DNA from: Geodermatophilus bullaregiensis
GTDB taxonomy: Bacteria; Actinomycetota; Actinomycetes; Mycobacteriales; Geodermatophilaceae
DNA: 64,000 bases
Assembly: GCF_016907675.1 (NCBI RefSeq)
Contig: NZ_JAFBCJ010000001.1
Location: 4,402,001-4,466,000, forward strand
Direction of reading: 5' to 3'
Part shown: one piece after another, positions 51,827 through 62,484 of the stretch
How the letters are laid out: the number at the start of each line of letters is the position of its first letter
How positions within the stretch are numbered: position 1 is the stretch's first letter
Made by a program: the position numbers and the translations under genes
Notes under the pieces: model-generated
Told to the model about the DNA's origin: nothing
Databases searched by the model: none
The model's input: only the letters and a program-made list of their open reading frames with translations

Positions 51827-52001
51827 GCCCGCCGCGGGATCCGGTCCCGGATAGTCCGCACGGGCGCCTGCACGGCCTCATCCGCGGTGGCACCATGGGG
51901 TGCGGACCGGGGGATCCCCGGGGGTCCGACCCCGCGGGGCAGGCTCCCGGCCTGCACAGACGACACCGTGCCGTCGGTGCCCCGGGCCAGCGGAGGGATG
52001 G

Positions 52002-52367
52002 GTGTCCGTGGCCTCGAGCCAGCAGTCCGCACGACCCCGCCGGGCGGAGCCGGTGCTGATCACCCAGGCCGAACCCAGCCTGGTGGAGCAGCACGCCGCC
52101 CGGAAGAAGCGGTACGTCCTCACGATGGCCGTCCGCGGCGTCAGCCTGGTGCTGGCCGCGGTGTTCTACCAGACCGTGTGGTTGATGATCATCTTTGCCG
52201 TGCTCGGCACGGTGCTGCCGTGGATCGCCGTCGTCATGGCCAACGACCGGCCGCCGAAGAAGAAGCTCGACGCCCACCGCTACGTCGCGCCCCGGCCCGA
52301 CCGCACCCTGGAGGACCCCGCCGCCCGCCGGCGGGTCATCGACGGCGGGACCGTCATCGACGGCTGA
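52002..52367 (+). CDS. DUF3099 membrane protein
   Basis: A 121-residue protein with two close membrane helices (about 42-60 and 63-84): RKKRYVLTMAVRGVSLVLAAVF, MIIFAVLGTVLPWIAVVMANDRPPKK. This matches the actinobacterial DUF3099 pattern, with ITQAEPSLVEQ before the helices. Function unknown. GGAGGG precedes the GTG. The 175-base leader contains the palindrome GGGGATCCCC near 51910 and other GC-rich inverted repeats. Confidence 0.85.
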   Translation: MSVASSQQSARPRRAEPVLITQAEPSLVEQHAARKKRYVLTMAVRGVSLVLAAVFYQTVWLMIIFAVLGTVLPWIAVVMANDRPPKKKLDAHRYVAPRPDRTLEDPAARRRVIDGGTVIDG

Positions 52368-52376
52368 GCTGCCCGC

Positions 52377-53252
52377 TCAGCGCGCTCCCGGGCGGCCGAC
52401 CACCGCGGCCGCCCGGGCCAGCCCGGCGTCGAGGGCGTCGGCCGGCGCCCCGCCGGCCAGCCAGACCGAGAGCAGTCCTGCAGTGAACGCGTCCCCCGCG
52501 CCGGTCGTGTCGACGACGACGGCGGGGTGCGCAGGCCGGTGCACCAGCGTCGCGCCGGCCGCCCACAGCGCGCCCTCGGCGCCGAGGGTGACCGCGACCG
52601 CGCGGTGCCGCTCGGCGAGCGCCCGCGCGGCCTCGCCCGCGTCGGCGCGGCCCGACAGCAGCCGCGCCTCCTCGGCGTTGGGCAGCAGCAGGTCGACGCC
52701 GGCGGTGTCGGCGAGCCACCGGTCCACGCCGTAGACGGTCAGCGGCCCGGTCGAGGCCGGGTCCAGCGACACGGTGCACCCGGCCTCGCGGGCGGCCGCG
52801 AGGGCCGCCAGCCCGGCCGCGCGCGGCCGCTCGTGCAGCAGGGTGTAGCCCGACAGGTGCAGGTGCCCGCCGGGTCCGGGTGCTGGGACGTCGTTGGCGC
52901 GCAGGTCGAGGTTGGCACCGCGGTCGGCGAGCATGCTGCGCTGCCCGCCCGGCTCGACCAGGCTGACGATGGTGCCGCTGGCGGCCCCGGTCACGGTGCG
53001 CACCGCCGTCCGCACCCCGGCGGCGGCCAGCTCGGCCAGCAGCGCGGCCCCGGCAGCGTCGTCGCCGACGCAGCCGGCCAGGACCACCGGCACGCCCAGG
53101 GCGGCCAGGTGGGCCGCCACGTTTGCCCCCGCGCCGCCGCCTCGGCTGCGGATGGTGGCGGGCCGGTCGGAGCCGGGCGCCGGCTCCCCGGACAGGACGG
53201 CGACGACGTCGGTGGCCAGGTCGCCGACGACCACCACCGGCCGGGCGGGCAC
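52377..53252 (-). CDS. psuK: PfkB-family carbohydrate kinase, probable pseudouridine kinase
   Basis: A 291-residue ribokinase-fold enzyme: VVVVGDLATDVVAVL, the GGGAGANVAAHLAALG sugar loop (about 37-52), LLLPNAEEARLLSG and VVVDTTGAGDAFTAGLLSVWL (DTxGAGD, catalytic Asp about 254). PfkB enzymes phosphorylate ribose, pseudouridine and other sugars. The specificity is inferred from the psuG gene 11 bases upstream on the same strand: PsuK makes pseudouridine 5'-phosphate, which PsuG cleaves. Confidence 0.82.
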   Translation of the reverse strand: MPARPVVVVGDLATDVVAVLSGEPAPGSDRPATIRSRGGGAGANVAAHLAALGVPVVLAGCVGDDAAGAALLAELAAAGVRTAVRTVTGAASGTIVSLVEPGGQRSMLADRGANLDLRANDVPAPGPGGHLHLSGYTLLHERPRAAGLAALAAAREAGCTVSLDPASTGPLTVYGVDRWLADTAGVDLLLPNAEEARLLSGRADAGEAARALAERHRAVAVTLGAEGALWAAGATLVHRPAHPAVVVDTTGAGDAFTAGLLSVWLAGGAPADALDAGLARAAAVVGRPGAR

Positions 53253-53263
53253 CTCGCCGGCGC

Positions 53264-54217
53264 TCAGCGGTCCTGCGTCGCCAGTGCGGCGGCGATCCGC
53301 CCGGCCAGCTCGGCGTTGCGCAGCACCAGCCGCACGTTGACCGCCAGCGTGGCGCCGTCGCTGGCCCGGTGCAGGTGGTCGAGCACGAACGGGGTGACGT
53401 CCTTGCCGCGCACCCCGGCGGCCTCGGCCGCGGCCAGCGCGTCGGTGATCACCCGGTCGTGCAGGTGCGGGTCGAGCTGCTCGCCGGCCGGCAGCGGGTT
53501 GGCGACCACGACGGCGCCGGGCGCCAGCTCGCGGCGGGCGGCCAGGACCGCGGCGGCCTGCTCGGGGGAGTCGACCGACCAGTCGACGGGGGACCCGGAG
53601 TCGGCCACGTAGAAGCCGGGGAACGTCTTCGTGCGGTAGCCCACGACGGTCACCGACAGGCTCTCCAGCCGCTCCAGGGTGGCCGGGACGTCGAGGATCG
53701 ACTTCACCCCCGCACAGACGACGGCCAGCGAGGTGCGCGACAGGGCGGTGAGGTCGGCCGACTCGTCGAAGGTGTCGGCCGACTGCCGGTGCACGCCACC
53801 GAGCCCACCGGTGGCGAAGACGCCGATCCCGGCCGCGGCGGCCAGTAGGGCGGTGCTGGAGACGGTGGTGGCACCGGACAGGCCGAGGGCCGCGGCCACC
53901 GGGAGGTCCCGGACGCCGAGCTTGGCCAGGCCGGGGTCGGCGCAGACCCGGTCGACCTGGGCGGGGGTGAGCCCCACCCGCGGGACGCCGTCGAGCACCG
54001 CGATCGTGGCCGGCACGGCGCCGCCGGCGCGGACGGCGGCCTCGACGTCGTCGGCGGCCGCGCGGTTGTCCGGGCGGGGCAGGCCGTGGGCGAGCAGCGT
54101 GCTCTCGAGGGCGACGACGGGCCGTCCGGCGGCCAGCGCGTCGGCCACCTCGGGGGAGAGCTGCACCGGGGGCGCCGCGGCATGGCGGCCGGTCGCGGGG
54201 GAGGGGTCGACGGACAC
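53264..54217 (-). CDS. psuG: Pseudouridine-5'-phosphate glycosidase
   Basis: A 317-residue enzyme splitting the C-C bond of pseudouridine 5'-phosphate into uracil and ribose 5-phosphate. VALESTLLAHGLPRPDN (metal and substrate Glu, about 37-53), GATTVSSTALLAAAAGIGVFATGGLGGVHR (117-147) and VVANPLPAGEQLD (about 245) follow the family. GTG 54217 lies before PSPATG. An upstream extension would be low-complexity. Just upstream, CCATCATGG occurs twice. First gene of psuGK. Confidence 0.92.
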   Translation of the reverse strand: MSVDPSPATGRHAAAPPVQLSPEVADALAAGRPVVALESTLLAHGLPRPDNRAAADDVEAAVRAGGAVPATIAVLDGVPRVGLTPAQVDRVCADPGLAKLGVRDLPVAAALGLSGATTVSSTALLAAAAGIGVFATGGLGGVHRQSADTFDESADLTALSRTSLAVVCAGVKSILDVPATLERLESLSVTVVGYRTKTFPGFYVADSGSPVDWSVDSPEQAAAVLAARRELAPGAVVVANPLPAGEQLDPHLHDRVITDALAAAEAAGVRGKDVTPFVLDHLHRASDGATLAVNVRLVLRNAELAGRIAAALATQDR

Positions 54218-54324
54218 CCCGTCATCATGGGGCCTGCCATCATGGAGCCCGGGCGGGCCCCCGCCCGGCACCTCCCCGGTGCCGGGCCGCTCGCCGGGAC
54301 CCGCCACCGACCCCGGGAGAGCCC

Positions 54325-54555
54325 GTGAGCGACACCGACCTCCTCGAGAAGCCCGACGTCCGCGACGCCGACACCGGCAACGCCAACGAGGTCTTCCACT
54401 ACGTCCGGAAGAACAAGATCGCCGAGAGTGCCGTCATGGGCACCCTGGTCGAGGCCCTGTGCGGCGAGGTCTTCCCGGTGACCAAGAGCCCCAAGCCCGG
54501 CAGCCCGGTGTGCCCGGCCTGCAAGGAGGTCTACGAGCAGCTCAAGAGGGACTGA
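54325..54555 (+). CDS. DUF3039 family protein
   Basis: A 76-residue conserved actinobacterial protein: NANEVFHYVRKNKIAESAVMGTLVEALCGEVFPVTKSPKPGSPVCPACKEVYEQL. The Cys of LCGE and the CPAC motif may bind zinc. Function unknown. GTG with GGGAGAG upstream. Confidence 0.92.
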   Translation: MSDTDLLEKPDVRDADTGNANEVFHYVRKNKIAESAVMGTLVEALCGEVFPVTKSPKPGSPVCPACKEVYEQLKRD

Positions 54556-54581
54556 GACCGGGCTCCGGGGACAGGCCACCG

Positions 54582-54635
54582 GGCCCGTCCCGGGTCCCGC
54601 CGTGAGCCTGCGAGCGGGTGGAGGGACGGCGTGCT
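54582..54635 (-). repeat. Hairpin repeat after the yihY stop
   Basis: Minus-strand order after TGA: AGCACGCCGTCCC, outer arms CCGTCCC/GGGACGG, and inner CCCGC/GGCGGG around TCGCAGGCTCAC. Same family as at 59034. Confidence 0.7.
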
Positions 54636-55742
54636 TCAGCCGAGGCCGAGGCGCCTGGCCTCCGCGTCGAGCTCGGCGGCACGCCGGCGCTGGGCGCGGC
54701 GGGTGTGCCGCCGCAGCGGCGCCGGCCAGCGCTCCTGCACCGTCGCGTTGAGCTCGGCGCCGAGCAGCAGCGACATGCCGAAGAAGAACAGGAACAGCAG
54801 CGCCGCGATCGGGGTGGCCAGCGCCCCGTAGGGCAGCGCCGCGACGAGGATGTCGGTGACGTAGAGCCGCAGCGCCGTCGCCACCACCACGAAGAACGCG
54901 ATCGCCAGCACCGTGCCCGGCAGGTGCCGGTGCCACGGCAGCCGCCGGGGCAGGATCACGTGGTAGAAGCTCGTCAGGGCCAGCAGCAGGCCGACGAGCA
55001 CCAGCGGCCCGTAGACCGCGTTCACCAGCAGGTTCGCCGTGTCCTGCCAGTCCTGGGGCAGCAGCGCCACGAGCAGCCCGGGTCCCAGCACCAGCAGCGG
55101 CAGGGTGACCACGGCCAGCAGCAGGCCTACGACGAACAGCCACAGCGCCATGAGCCGGGTGGCGATCGGGCCGCGGACGTCGCGCTGGTCGTAGGCGATG
55201 ACGATGGTGTTCATGAAGGTCGCCGTCGCCGACGACCCGGCCCACAGGCTGAGCAGGAAGCCGAGGCTGACCACGTCGAGCCGCCCGGAGCCGAGGATGT
55301 CGGCCAGGGTGGGACGGACGAGCCCGTCGACGACGTCGGGGGTCACCACCTCGCTCGAGGCCCGCAGCAGGGTGTCCTCGATGGTCTGCACCGACGCGGC
55401 GCCGATCCAGTTGCCCAGGTAGCCCAGCGAGCCGAGCAGACCGATGAGCAGGGGCGGCACGGAGAGGATCTGCCAGAAGGCCGCCTCGCCCGACAGCCCG
55501 AGGATGCGGTCCTTCCAGGCCTTGGCCACGGTGTGGCCGAGCACCTCCAGCGGTACCCGGACGACGGTCGGCCAGTGGTCGAGCCGGCCGGGCCGGTCGA
55601 CCTCGGCGCGCCGCGCCCCGGACGCCGGCGCGGCGCCGTCCTCTCCCGCCGCCGGTGTGTCCGGGGGCGGGGGACCGGCCGGGGGTCCCTCTCCGGCGGT
55701 CCCGTCGGTGCGGGACCGCCCGCCGGCCCGCACGGTGCTCAC
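54636..55742 (-). CDS. YihY/BrkB family membrane protein
   Basis: A 368-residue protein with about six membrane helices: GEAAFWQILSVPPLLIGLLGSLGYL, LWAGSSATATFMNTIVIAYD, RGPIATRLMALWLFVVGLLLAV, VYGPLVLVGLLLALTSFYHVILPR and ALATPIAALLFLFFFGMSLLLGAELNA match YihY (once called RNase BN by mistake). N- and C-terminal tails are charged and cytoplasmic. Function unknown. An orthologue lies near sigA/sigB in mycobacteria. The GTG has no clear ribosome site, so the start is less certain. Confidence 0.9.
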   Translation of the reverse strand: MSTVRAGGRSRTDGTAGEGPPAGPPPPDTPAAGEDGAAPASGARRAEVDRPGRLDHWPTVVRVPLEVLGHTVAKAWKDRILGLSGEAAFWQILSVPPLLIGLLGSLGYLGNWIGAASVQTIEDTLLRASSEVVTPDVVDGLVRPTLADILGSGRLDVVSLGFLLSLWAGSSATATFMNTIVIAYDQRDVRGPIATRLMALWLFVVGLLLAVVTLPLLVLGPGLLVALLPQDWQDTANLLVNAVYGPLVLVGLLLALTSFYHVILPRRLPWHRHLPGTVLAIAFFVVVATALRLYVTDILVAALPYGALATPIAALLFLFFFGMSLLLGAELNATVQERWPAPLRRHTRRAQRRRAAELDAEARRLGLG

Positions 55743-55822
55743 CCGGCCAGTGTGCACGCCCGCGCGGGGCGCCCGCCGCCTCCGCGGGGTGGCCGCGTCG
55801 GCGTCCCCCGGGTGGGCGAGGC

Positions 55823-58246
55823 TCAGCGGGTCCGGCGCGCCTCCGGCCGCCGGCCGGGAGCCGACGGTGCGGCCGGCGGGACGACACCCTCCGGCGGCGG
55901 CGCGGCGGGGTCGACCGGCTGCTCCGGCGGGACGCAGCGGATGACCGCCTCGGCCGCGTAGGAGGTGTCGAACGACTCCCGCCGGACCTCCGCGCCGGAC
56001 TGCAGGTCGCGGAACACGCGGGTCACGGTGACGTCGAAGCCCTGGGCGCCGCCCTGGGGGATGCAGTTGCCGTCGTCGACCTTCTCCTGGACGGCGGGCT
56101 GCCGGACGTTGCGCCGCGCACCCTCGATCGCCTCGACCTCGTAGTACCGGGTGCCGTAGAAGGTGACCGTGACCGACCCGCCGGAGGCGCCCGGCGTCCA
56201 CTGGGTGTCGACGTAGATGCCGGTCTCGGTGTCGTTGCGCCACTGCAGGTCGATCTGACCCTCGTACACCGTCGCCTCGCGGCCGGCCGGGTAGCGGCTG
56301 ATGTAGAAGCTGTGCGGCTTGTGGTAGACGTCCTCGAGGCCGGCGAAGAACACCGCGTTGAACATCGTGGTGGCGAACTGGCTGATCCCGCCGCCGACCG
56401 CGGTCGAGAGCTCCCCGCCGCTGATGACGTTGGCCGGCACGTAGCCCTGGGCGGTGCCGCGCGGGCCGGTGAACGTGTTGAGGCTGAAGGTCTCGCCCGG
56501 CAGCACGAGCGCGCCGTCGACCTCCTCGGCCACGACGCGGATGTTGGTGCCGCTGGAGTTGTTGCCCGTGGTGGTCGTGAAGGAGCTGACCTCCTCGCGG
56601 ATGCCGAGCGCCTGCGCCTCCTCGGTGGTCAGCTCGGCCGGGACCGCGCCGAGCGCCGCGGTCACCGTGCGCGGCGCGGGGTCGGGCAGCACCTCGAGCA
56701 GCTGGGTCGACAGCGCCGCGGGGTCGACACCGGTGCCGTCGACCGACGGGACGACCGTGACGGTGCCGCCGCTGATCTCGAAGCGCGCGTCCTGGGGCGG
56801 GGTGCCGAAGGCGGTGAAGTCCTCGCCCACCGCCGTCTGCAGCGCGGCCGGGTCGACGCCGACGGTCAGCTCCCCGCCGTCCTCCGGGGTGAACGTGAGC
56901 GACGCGGCGATGGCCTCCACCGGGATCTCCACGGAGGTGGCACCGTCCTGGCTGGTCACCGTCACCGGCGCGGCCAGCGCGGGGGTGACGGTCTCCTCGA
57001 GGACCCGCTGCGCCTCCTCGGTGCCGACGCGGACCGGGACCTGCTCGACCGGCAGCTCGATCGGGGTGTCCGGGTCCCCGCCGGAGGCGAGCGCGTCGGT
57101 GATGGCCTCGGCCGCGCCCTCCCGGTCCAGGGTCCGGCCGTCGACGGGCTCGACCAGGCTCGGTGCGGTGCCCGCGAGGGCGATCGTGGCGTCGACCGGG
57201 ACGCGGTCGACCTGCGTGGCGATCGTGTCGACCTGCGCGGTGAGCGCGGTGTCCTCGCCGGTGATGACCGGCGCGACCTCGCGCTCGCCGAACAGCGAGG
57301 CCAGCCGGGTCCAGGGGGCCAGCGGCTGGTCGTCGGCGGCGTCGACGGTGCCCTCGACGTCGAGGGTGATGCCCGCGGTCGCCGGGGAGAGCGTGGCCTC
57401 CACGTCGTCGGCGACGACGACGTGGTCGGCGGCCACCCGCGGGGCGAGCTGCTCCTCCAGCCGCTGCGCGGCGGACGCGGGGGACAGGCCACCGACGTCG
57501 ACGCCGGCCACCACGGTGTTGCGCGGCACGTCGTCGCCGGCGACCAGGAGGTCGACGCCGTAGGCGGCGCCGAGGACGGCGAGCAGGCCCACCGGGGCGA
57601 CCAGCGCCGGGCGGCGCCACCAGGGACGGCGGGGCGCGCCGGCGCCGGCGGGGGGATCGGCGGGACCGTCCCCCGGACCACTGTCCGAGGCGCTGCCCGG
57701 GCCGGGGTCTCCGGAGCCCGGGGCGGCCGGCGGCGGGGGGCTCTGCGCCGCGGGGTCCTGCACCGCGGGGTCCTGGGCCGCCGCGGGCACGGCGTCGCCC
57801 AGGACCACGGTGTCCGAGGCCGTGTCGGCGACAGGATCGGGCGTGGGGTCGGGCGTGGGTCCGGACACCGGCTCGCCGAGGTCCACCGGCCGGGTGTCGC
57901 GGGCGGGCACGGGACCGCCGGTCAGCGCCACCGTGTCGTGGACCGGGTCGGCCGGCGGCGGGTCGGCGTCCGCCGCCGCGGAGGCGGGGGTCTCGGCTGC
58001 CGGGGTCGCCGCCGTCGGGGTCGCCGCTGCCGGGACGGGCGCTGCTGCCGGGGCCGGGACGGCCCCCGGCGGCGGAGGCACGGCGTCGGGACCGATCGGG
58101 CCGCGGTCGCGGGGGACCGGACGGGTGTCGTCGGACAGGCCGCCGTCCTCGAGGAGGAACGGCGTGTCGGCGGCGGAGACGCCGTCCCGGGATGCCCCCG
58201 GGGAGGTCGCCTCGCCGGCGGCGTGGGGGGCGGGGGACTGCGGCAT
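55823..58246 (-). CDS. VanW-family protein with peptidoglycan-binding-like repeats
   Basis: An 807-residue bitopic membrane protein. Residues 1-200 are a Pro/Ala/Thr/Asp-rich cytoplasmic tail. A membrane helix lies at about 210-230 (PALVAPVGLLAVLGAAYGVDLLV). Outside are paired YoaR-type peptidoglycan-binding repeats (about 235-520) and a VanW domain (about 545-700; GETFSLNTFTGPRGTAQGY, GGGISQFATTMFNAVFFAGLED). Probably acts on the cell wall. Catalysis by VanW domains is not established. ATG 58246 is chosen over one 117 bases upstream because GGAGGAAG precedes it and the other lacks a site. Confidence 0.9.
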   Translation of the reverse strand: MPQSPAPHAAGEATSPGASRDGVSAADTPFLLEDGGLSDDTRPVPRDRGPIGPDAVPPPPGAVPAPAAAPVPAAATPTAATPAAETPASAAADADPPPADPVHDTVALTGGPVPARDTRPVDLGEPVSGPTPDPTPDPVADTASDTVVLGDAVPAAAQDPAVQDPAAQSPPPPAAPGSGDPGPGSASDSGPGDGPADPPAGAGAPRRPWWRRPALVAPVGLLAVLGAAYGVDLLVAGDDVPRNTVVAGVDVGGLSPASAAQRLEEQLAPRVAADHVVVADDVEATLSPATAGITLDVEGTVDAADDQPLAPWTRLASLFGEREVAPVITGEDTALTAQVDTIATQVDRVPVDATIALAGTAPSLVEPVDGRTLDREGAAEAITDALASGGDPDTPIELPVEQVPVRVGTEEAQRVLEETVTPALAAPVTVTSQDGATSVEIPVEAIAASLTFTPEDGGELTVGVDPAALQTAVGEDFTAFGTPPQDARFEISGGTVTVVPSVDGTGVDPAALSTQLLEVLPDPAPRTVTAALGAVPAELTTEEAQALGIREEVSSFTTTTGNNSSGTNIRVVAEEVDGALVLPGETFSLNTFTGPRGTAQGYVPANVISGGELSTAVGGGISQFATTMFNAVFFAGLEDVYHKPHSFYISRYPAGREATVYEGQIDLQWRNDTETGIYVDTQWTPGASGGSVTVTFYGTRYYEVEAIEGARRNVRQPAVQEKVDDGNCIPQGGAQGFDVTVTRVFRDLQSGAEVRRESFDTSYAAEAVIRCVPPEQPVDPAAPPPEGVVPPAAPSAPGRRPEARRTR

Positions 58247-58389
58247 CGGGTCTTCCTCCGGTCGCCGTCGACCGGGGGTCCCCGGGAACGACGGAGCCGC
58301 CGGCCCCCCGTCCGCCTCAGGCGGGTCGGGGGTGCCGGCGGCGGCGTCGGGTGAGGGCTTCATCGCTGAGTGCGACGATAGCGCCTCTC

Positions 58390-58614
58390 TCAGTGCGCGA
58401 GGCGCTGCTCGCCGTCCGTCTCGATGATGTCGACGGCGATGTCGCGGAGCTTGCCCTCGTACTCACGGGCGTGGTGCCCGCAGAACACGAGGTCGCTGCC
58501 GCTGGCGAGCACGACACGCACCTTTGCCAGTGCGCCACACCGGTCGCAGTGGAAGGGCACGACCAGGTCGTCGGCGGCGGGGGTCGTCGTCAGCGTCTGG
58601 GTCATCTGGGTCAT
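58390..58614 (-). CDS. DUF7455 small zinc-ribbon-like protein
   Basis: A 74-residue protein: VPFHCDRCGALAKVRVVLASGSDLVFCGHHAREYEGKLRDIA. The CxxC and CxxH pairs probably bind zinc. Conserved in actinobacteria, often near the principal sigma gene as here. Role unknown. ATG 58614 is used. A GTG directly before it is equivalent. Confidence 0.88.
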   Translation of the reverse strand: MTQMTQTLTTTPAADDLVVPFHCDRCGALAKVRVVLASGSDLVFCGHHAREYEGKLRDIAVDIIETDGEQRLAH

Positions 58615-58988
58615 CACTCGCTCTCTACCGCACGGACCCGCGGCTGCGGATCGGCCTCCTGCACAGCGCCAGGATGGACCCCTGTGTTCCCGTTGCTCCG
58701 GTCACTGCGGTGGACTCGCCCGGGGTTGGTGAGCCGGTGACCGCTGGGACAGGTGGGTTCAGCAGGGACGTCACTGGTGGTGCCGGTCTGTCGGGGTGGT
58801 GCTGCTCGTTCCGTACGCCGGGTGGGTTCCGGCTGTGGGTCCGCTGCTGTCTTCGACGTCCCTCACGCTACGCCGTCTACCCGACCGTCGCCGTCGTACA
58901 CCGCCCGGTCCGCCCAGGGGGGTGAGATCGTGACCTCCCCGCGACCGGGACGACACACGGCGGCGACACGGCGGGACCGGGGCGGACG
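58615..58988. other. Intergenic stretch without a supported gene
   Basis: The 374 bases up to the sigA hairpin have no reading frame with coding character: the open frames are Arg/Gly/Ser-rich and lack ribosome sites. Composition is slightly lower in GC near 58850-58905, where TAC-rich sequence may hold the DUF7455 promoter on the minus strand. A small RNA cannot be excluded. Confidence 0.5.
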
Positions 58989-59025
58989 GCGACGGCCGAC
59001 GCCCCGAGGGGGCGCCGGCCGTCGC
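58989..59025 (-). terminator. 17-bp hairpin behind sigA
   Basis: Arms 58989-59005 (GCGACGGCCGACGCCCC) and 59009-59025 pair with one mismatch around GAG. It lies behind the hairpin repeat that follows the sigA stop, so sigA has two stem-loops in series, as sigB does. Confidence 0.65.
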
Positions 59026-59033
59026 ACGTGGTC

Positions 59034-59091
59034 GGCCCCGTCCGGAGGCTCGCCCCGGGCGTGCGAGGGGTGAGGGGGACGGGGTCCTTCC
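59034..59091 (-). repeat. Hairpin repeat directly after the sigA stop
   Basis: Minus-strand order: sigA TGA, GGAAGG, outer arms GACCCCGTCC/GGACGGGGCC, inner TCACCCC/GGGGCGA around the loop TCGCACGCCC. The first 14 bases, including the stop codon, are identical to the copy at the acuC stop apart from strand. Confidence 0.8.
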
Positions 59092-60450
<1,359 letters not shown>

Positions 60451-60752
60451 TCAGGTTCCTTCCCGTGCTGGGTGCGTTCCCCGGGAGCGGGTCTGACTCC
60501 CGGGCAGCGGCCCCGATCGCGGCCGTGGGGCCAGGAGGGCCGCCGGACCGGCGCGGTGTTTGACCGCGGCGCGGGCGGGGGATTACTCCCGGCTGGCTGG
60601 CGACGGCTGGGGCTCCACCATTGTAGCTACGGAGTGCGGTGTGACCACCGTCCTGGACGGTCCTGCTCGCCCGGACGGGGCGCCACACCACCGCAGGCCG
60701 GCCCGTCCCCCCACGGGGTGACCGGCGCTCCGGGCCGCACGCCCCGGGTGGC
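60451..60752 (-). promoter_or_regulatory. sigA upstream region with TACAAT promoter element
   Basis: No gene is present in the 302 bases before the ppgK-side repeat. On the minus strand TACAAT (60620-60625) is a near-consensus -10 with GTGGTC 17 bases before it, which would give a leader of about 160 bases. On the plus strand TTGACC (60560-60565) with TTACTC about 18 bases on could be an opposing promoter. GGGGATTACTCCC forms a small inverted repeat. Confidence 0.5.
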
Positions 60753-60811
60753 GGCCCCTCTGCAGGGGCCCGCCGCGAGCGTGCGAGCGGTGGGGACAGC
60801 GGGGTCCTCCC
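60753..60811 (-). repeat. Hairpin repeat directly after the ppgK stop
   Basis: Minus strand: TGA, GGGAGGACCCCGC, then inner CCACCGC/GCGGCGGG around the loop TCGCACGCTC. The far part GGCCCCT-CTGC-AGGGGCC is itself palindromic. Same family as 59034. Confidence 0.75.
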
Positions 60812-61564
<753 letters not shown>

Positions 61565-61615
61565 CCTAGTGACCCGCGCCGCAGTGCGGGGCTCCGCTCG
61601 GGCAGGATCTCCCGG
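61565..61615. promoter_or_regulatory. Compact divergent promoter ppgK/suhB
   Basis: 51 bases serve both genes. CAGGAT (61603-61608) ends seven bases before the suhB GTG, which has no Shine-Dalgarno, so suhB looks leaderless. No clear -35 is visible. Confidence 0.45.
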
Positions 61616-62425
61616 GTGAGTGCCGCGACCCCGCCCGCCGAGCTGCTCGACCTCGCCGTCGCCACCGCTCGGGAGGCGGCGGACCTGGTCGCCCGGGAGC
61701 GCGGGTCGGCCGCCGCCCGCGTCGACGTCAAGTCCAGCCCCACCGACGTGGTCACCGCCGTCGACCGGGCCAGCGAGCAGTTGATCACCGCCCGGCTCCT
61801 CGAGGCGCGTCCCGACGACGGCCTGCTCGGCGAGGAGGGCGCCGACCGTGCGGGCACCAGCGGCGTGCGCTGGATGGTCGACCCGATCGACGGGACGGTC
61901 AACTTCCTCTACGGGCTGCGCGGCTACGCCGTCTCCATCGCCGCCCAGGTCGACGGCGCCACCGTGGCCGGGGCGGTGCTCGACGTGCCCACCGGGGAGC
62001 TGTTCACCGCCCTCGCCGGCGGCGGCGCGTTCCTCTCCACGCCGGCCGAGCCGGAGCCGGTGCGGCTGTCCGCCAACCGGCCGGACTCACTCGGGCAGAC
62101 CCTCGTGGCCACCGGCTTCGGCTACCGCGTCGAGCAGCGCCGCGCCCAGGGCGCCGTCGTCGCCCGGCTGCTCCCGGAGGTGCGCGACATCCGCCGCTAC
62201 GGCTGCGCCTCGCTGGACCTGTGCGCGGCCGCGGCCGGGCGGGTGGACGCCTACTACGAGCTCGACCTCAAGCCCTGGGACCACGCCGCCGGTGCCCTGG
62301 TCGCCGCCGAGGCGGGCCTGGTGGTCACCGGACTGCCCGGCCGGCCGTTCGCCGAGCCGATGGCGGTCGCCGTCCCGGAGACCGTCGCCGGGCCCTTCCT
62401 CGCCCTGCTCGACTCACTGCACTAG
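61616..62425 (+). CDS. suhB: Inositol monophosphatase family protein SuhB
   Basis: A 269-residue Mg-dependent phosphatase: LLGEEGADRAGTSGVRWMVDPIDGTVNFLYGLRGYAVSIAAQ gives the metal motif WxVDPIDGTxNF (about 83-93), and ELDLKPWDHAAGALVAAEAG the second motif (WDxAAG, about 222). Likely makes inositol for mycothiol and phosphatidylinositol, or acts on other sugar phosphates. Gene order with ppgK and sigA matches mycobacterial suhB. Confidence 0.93.
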   Translation: MSAATPPAELLDLAVATAREAADLVARERGSAAARVDVKSSPTDVVTAVDRASEQLITARLLEARPDDGLLGEEGADRAGTSGVRWMVDPIDGTVNFLYGLRGYAVSIAAQVDGATVAGAVLDVPTGELFTALAGGGAFLSTPAEPEPVRLSANRPDSLGQTLVATGFGYRVEQRRAQGAVVARLLPEVRDIRRYGCASLDLCAAAAGRVDAYYELDLKPWDHAAGALVAAEAGLVVTGLPGRPFAEPMAVAVPETVAGPFLALLDSLH

Positions 62426-62429
62426 TCGA

Positions 62430-62484
62430 GCCACCCTCCAGGGGCCTCCGCCTGGCGTGCGAGGCGTGGGAGAGGGGTGGTCCG
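62430..62484 (-). repeat. Hairpin repeat between suhB and the LytR_C gene
   Basis: Minus strand after the TGA: CGGACCACCCCTC, outer arms CCACCC.../...GGGTGG, inner CGCC/GGCG around the loop TCGCACGCCA. Fills the convergent gap. Confidence 0.7.

Noticed and set aside
58247..58363. Upstream ATG (58363) for the VanW protein
   Set aside because: No ribosome site precedes it, while ATG 58246 has GGAGGAAG at the right distance. It would add only a Pro-rich tail.
58753..59073. Plus-strand open frame of about 106 codons after DUF7455
   Set aside because: Ser/Arg/Gly-rich, no ribosome site, overlaps the sigA terminator hairpins.
60451..60752. Possible riboswitch or structured leader before sigA
   Set aside because: No recognisable conserved riboswitch core. 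Only small GC-rich inverted repeats and a promoter-like TACAAT could be supported.
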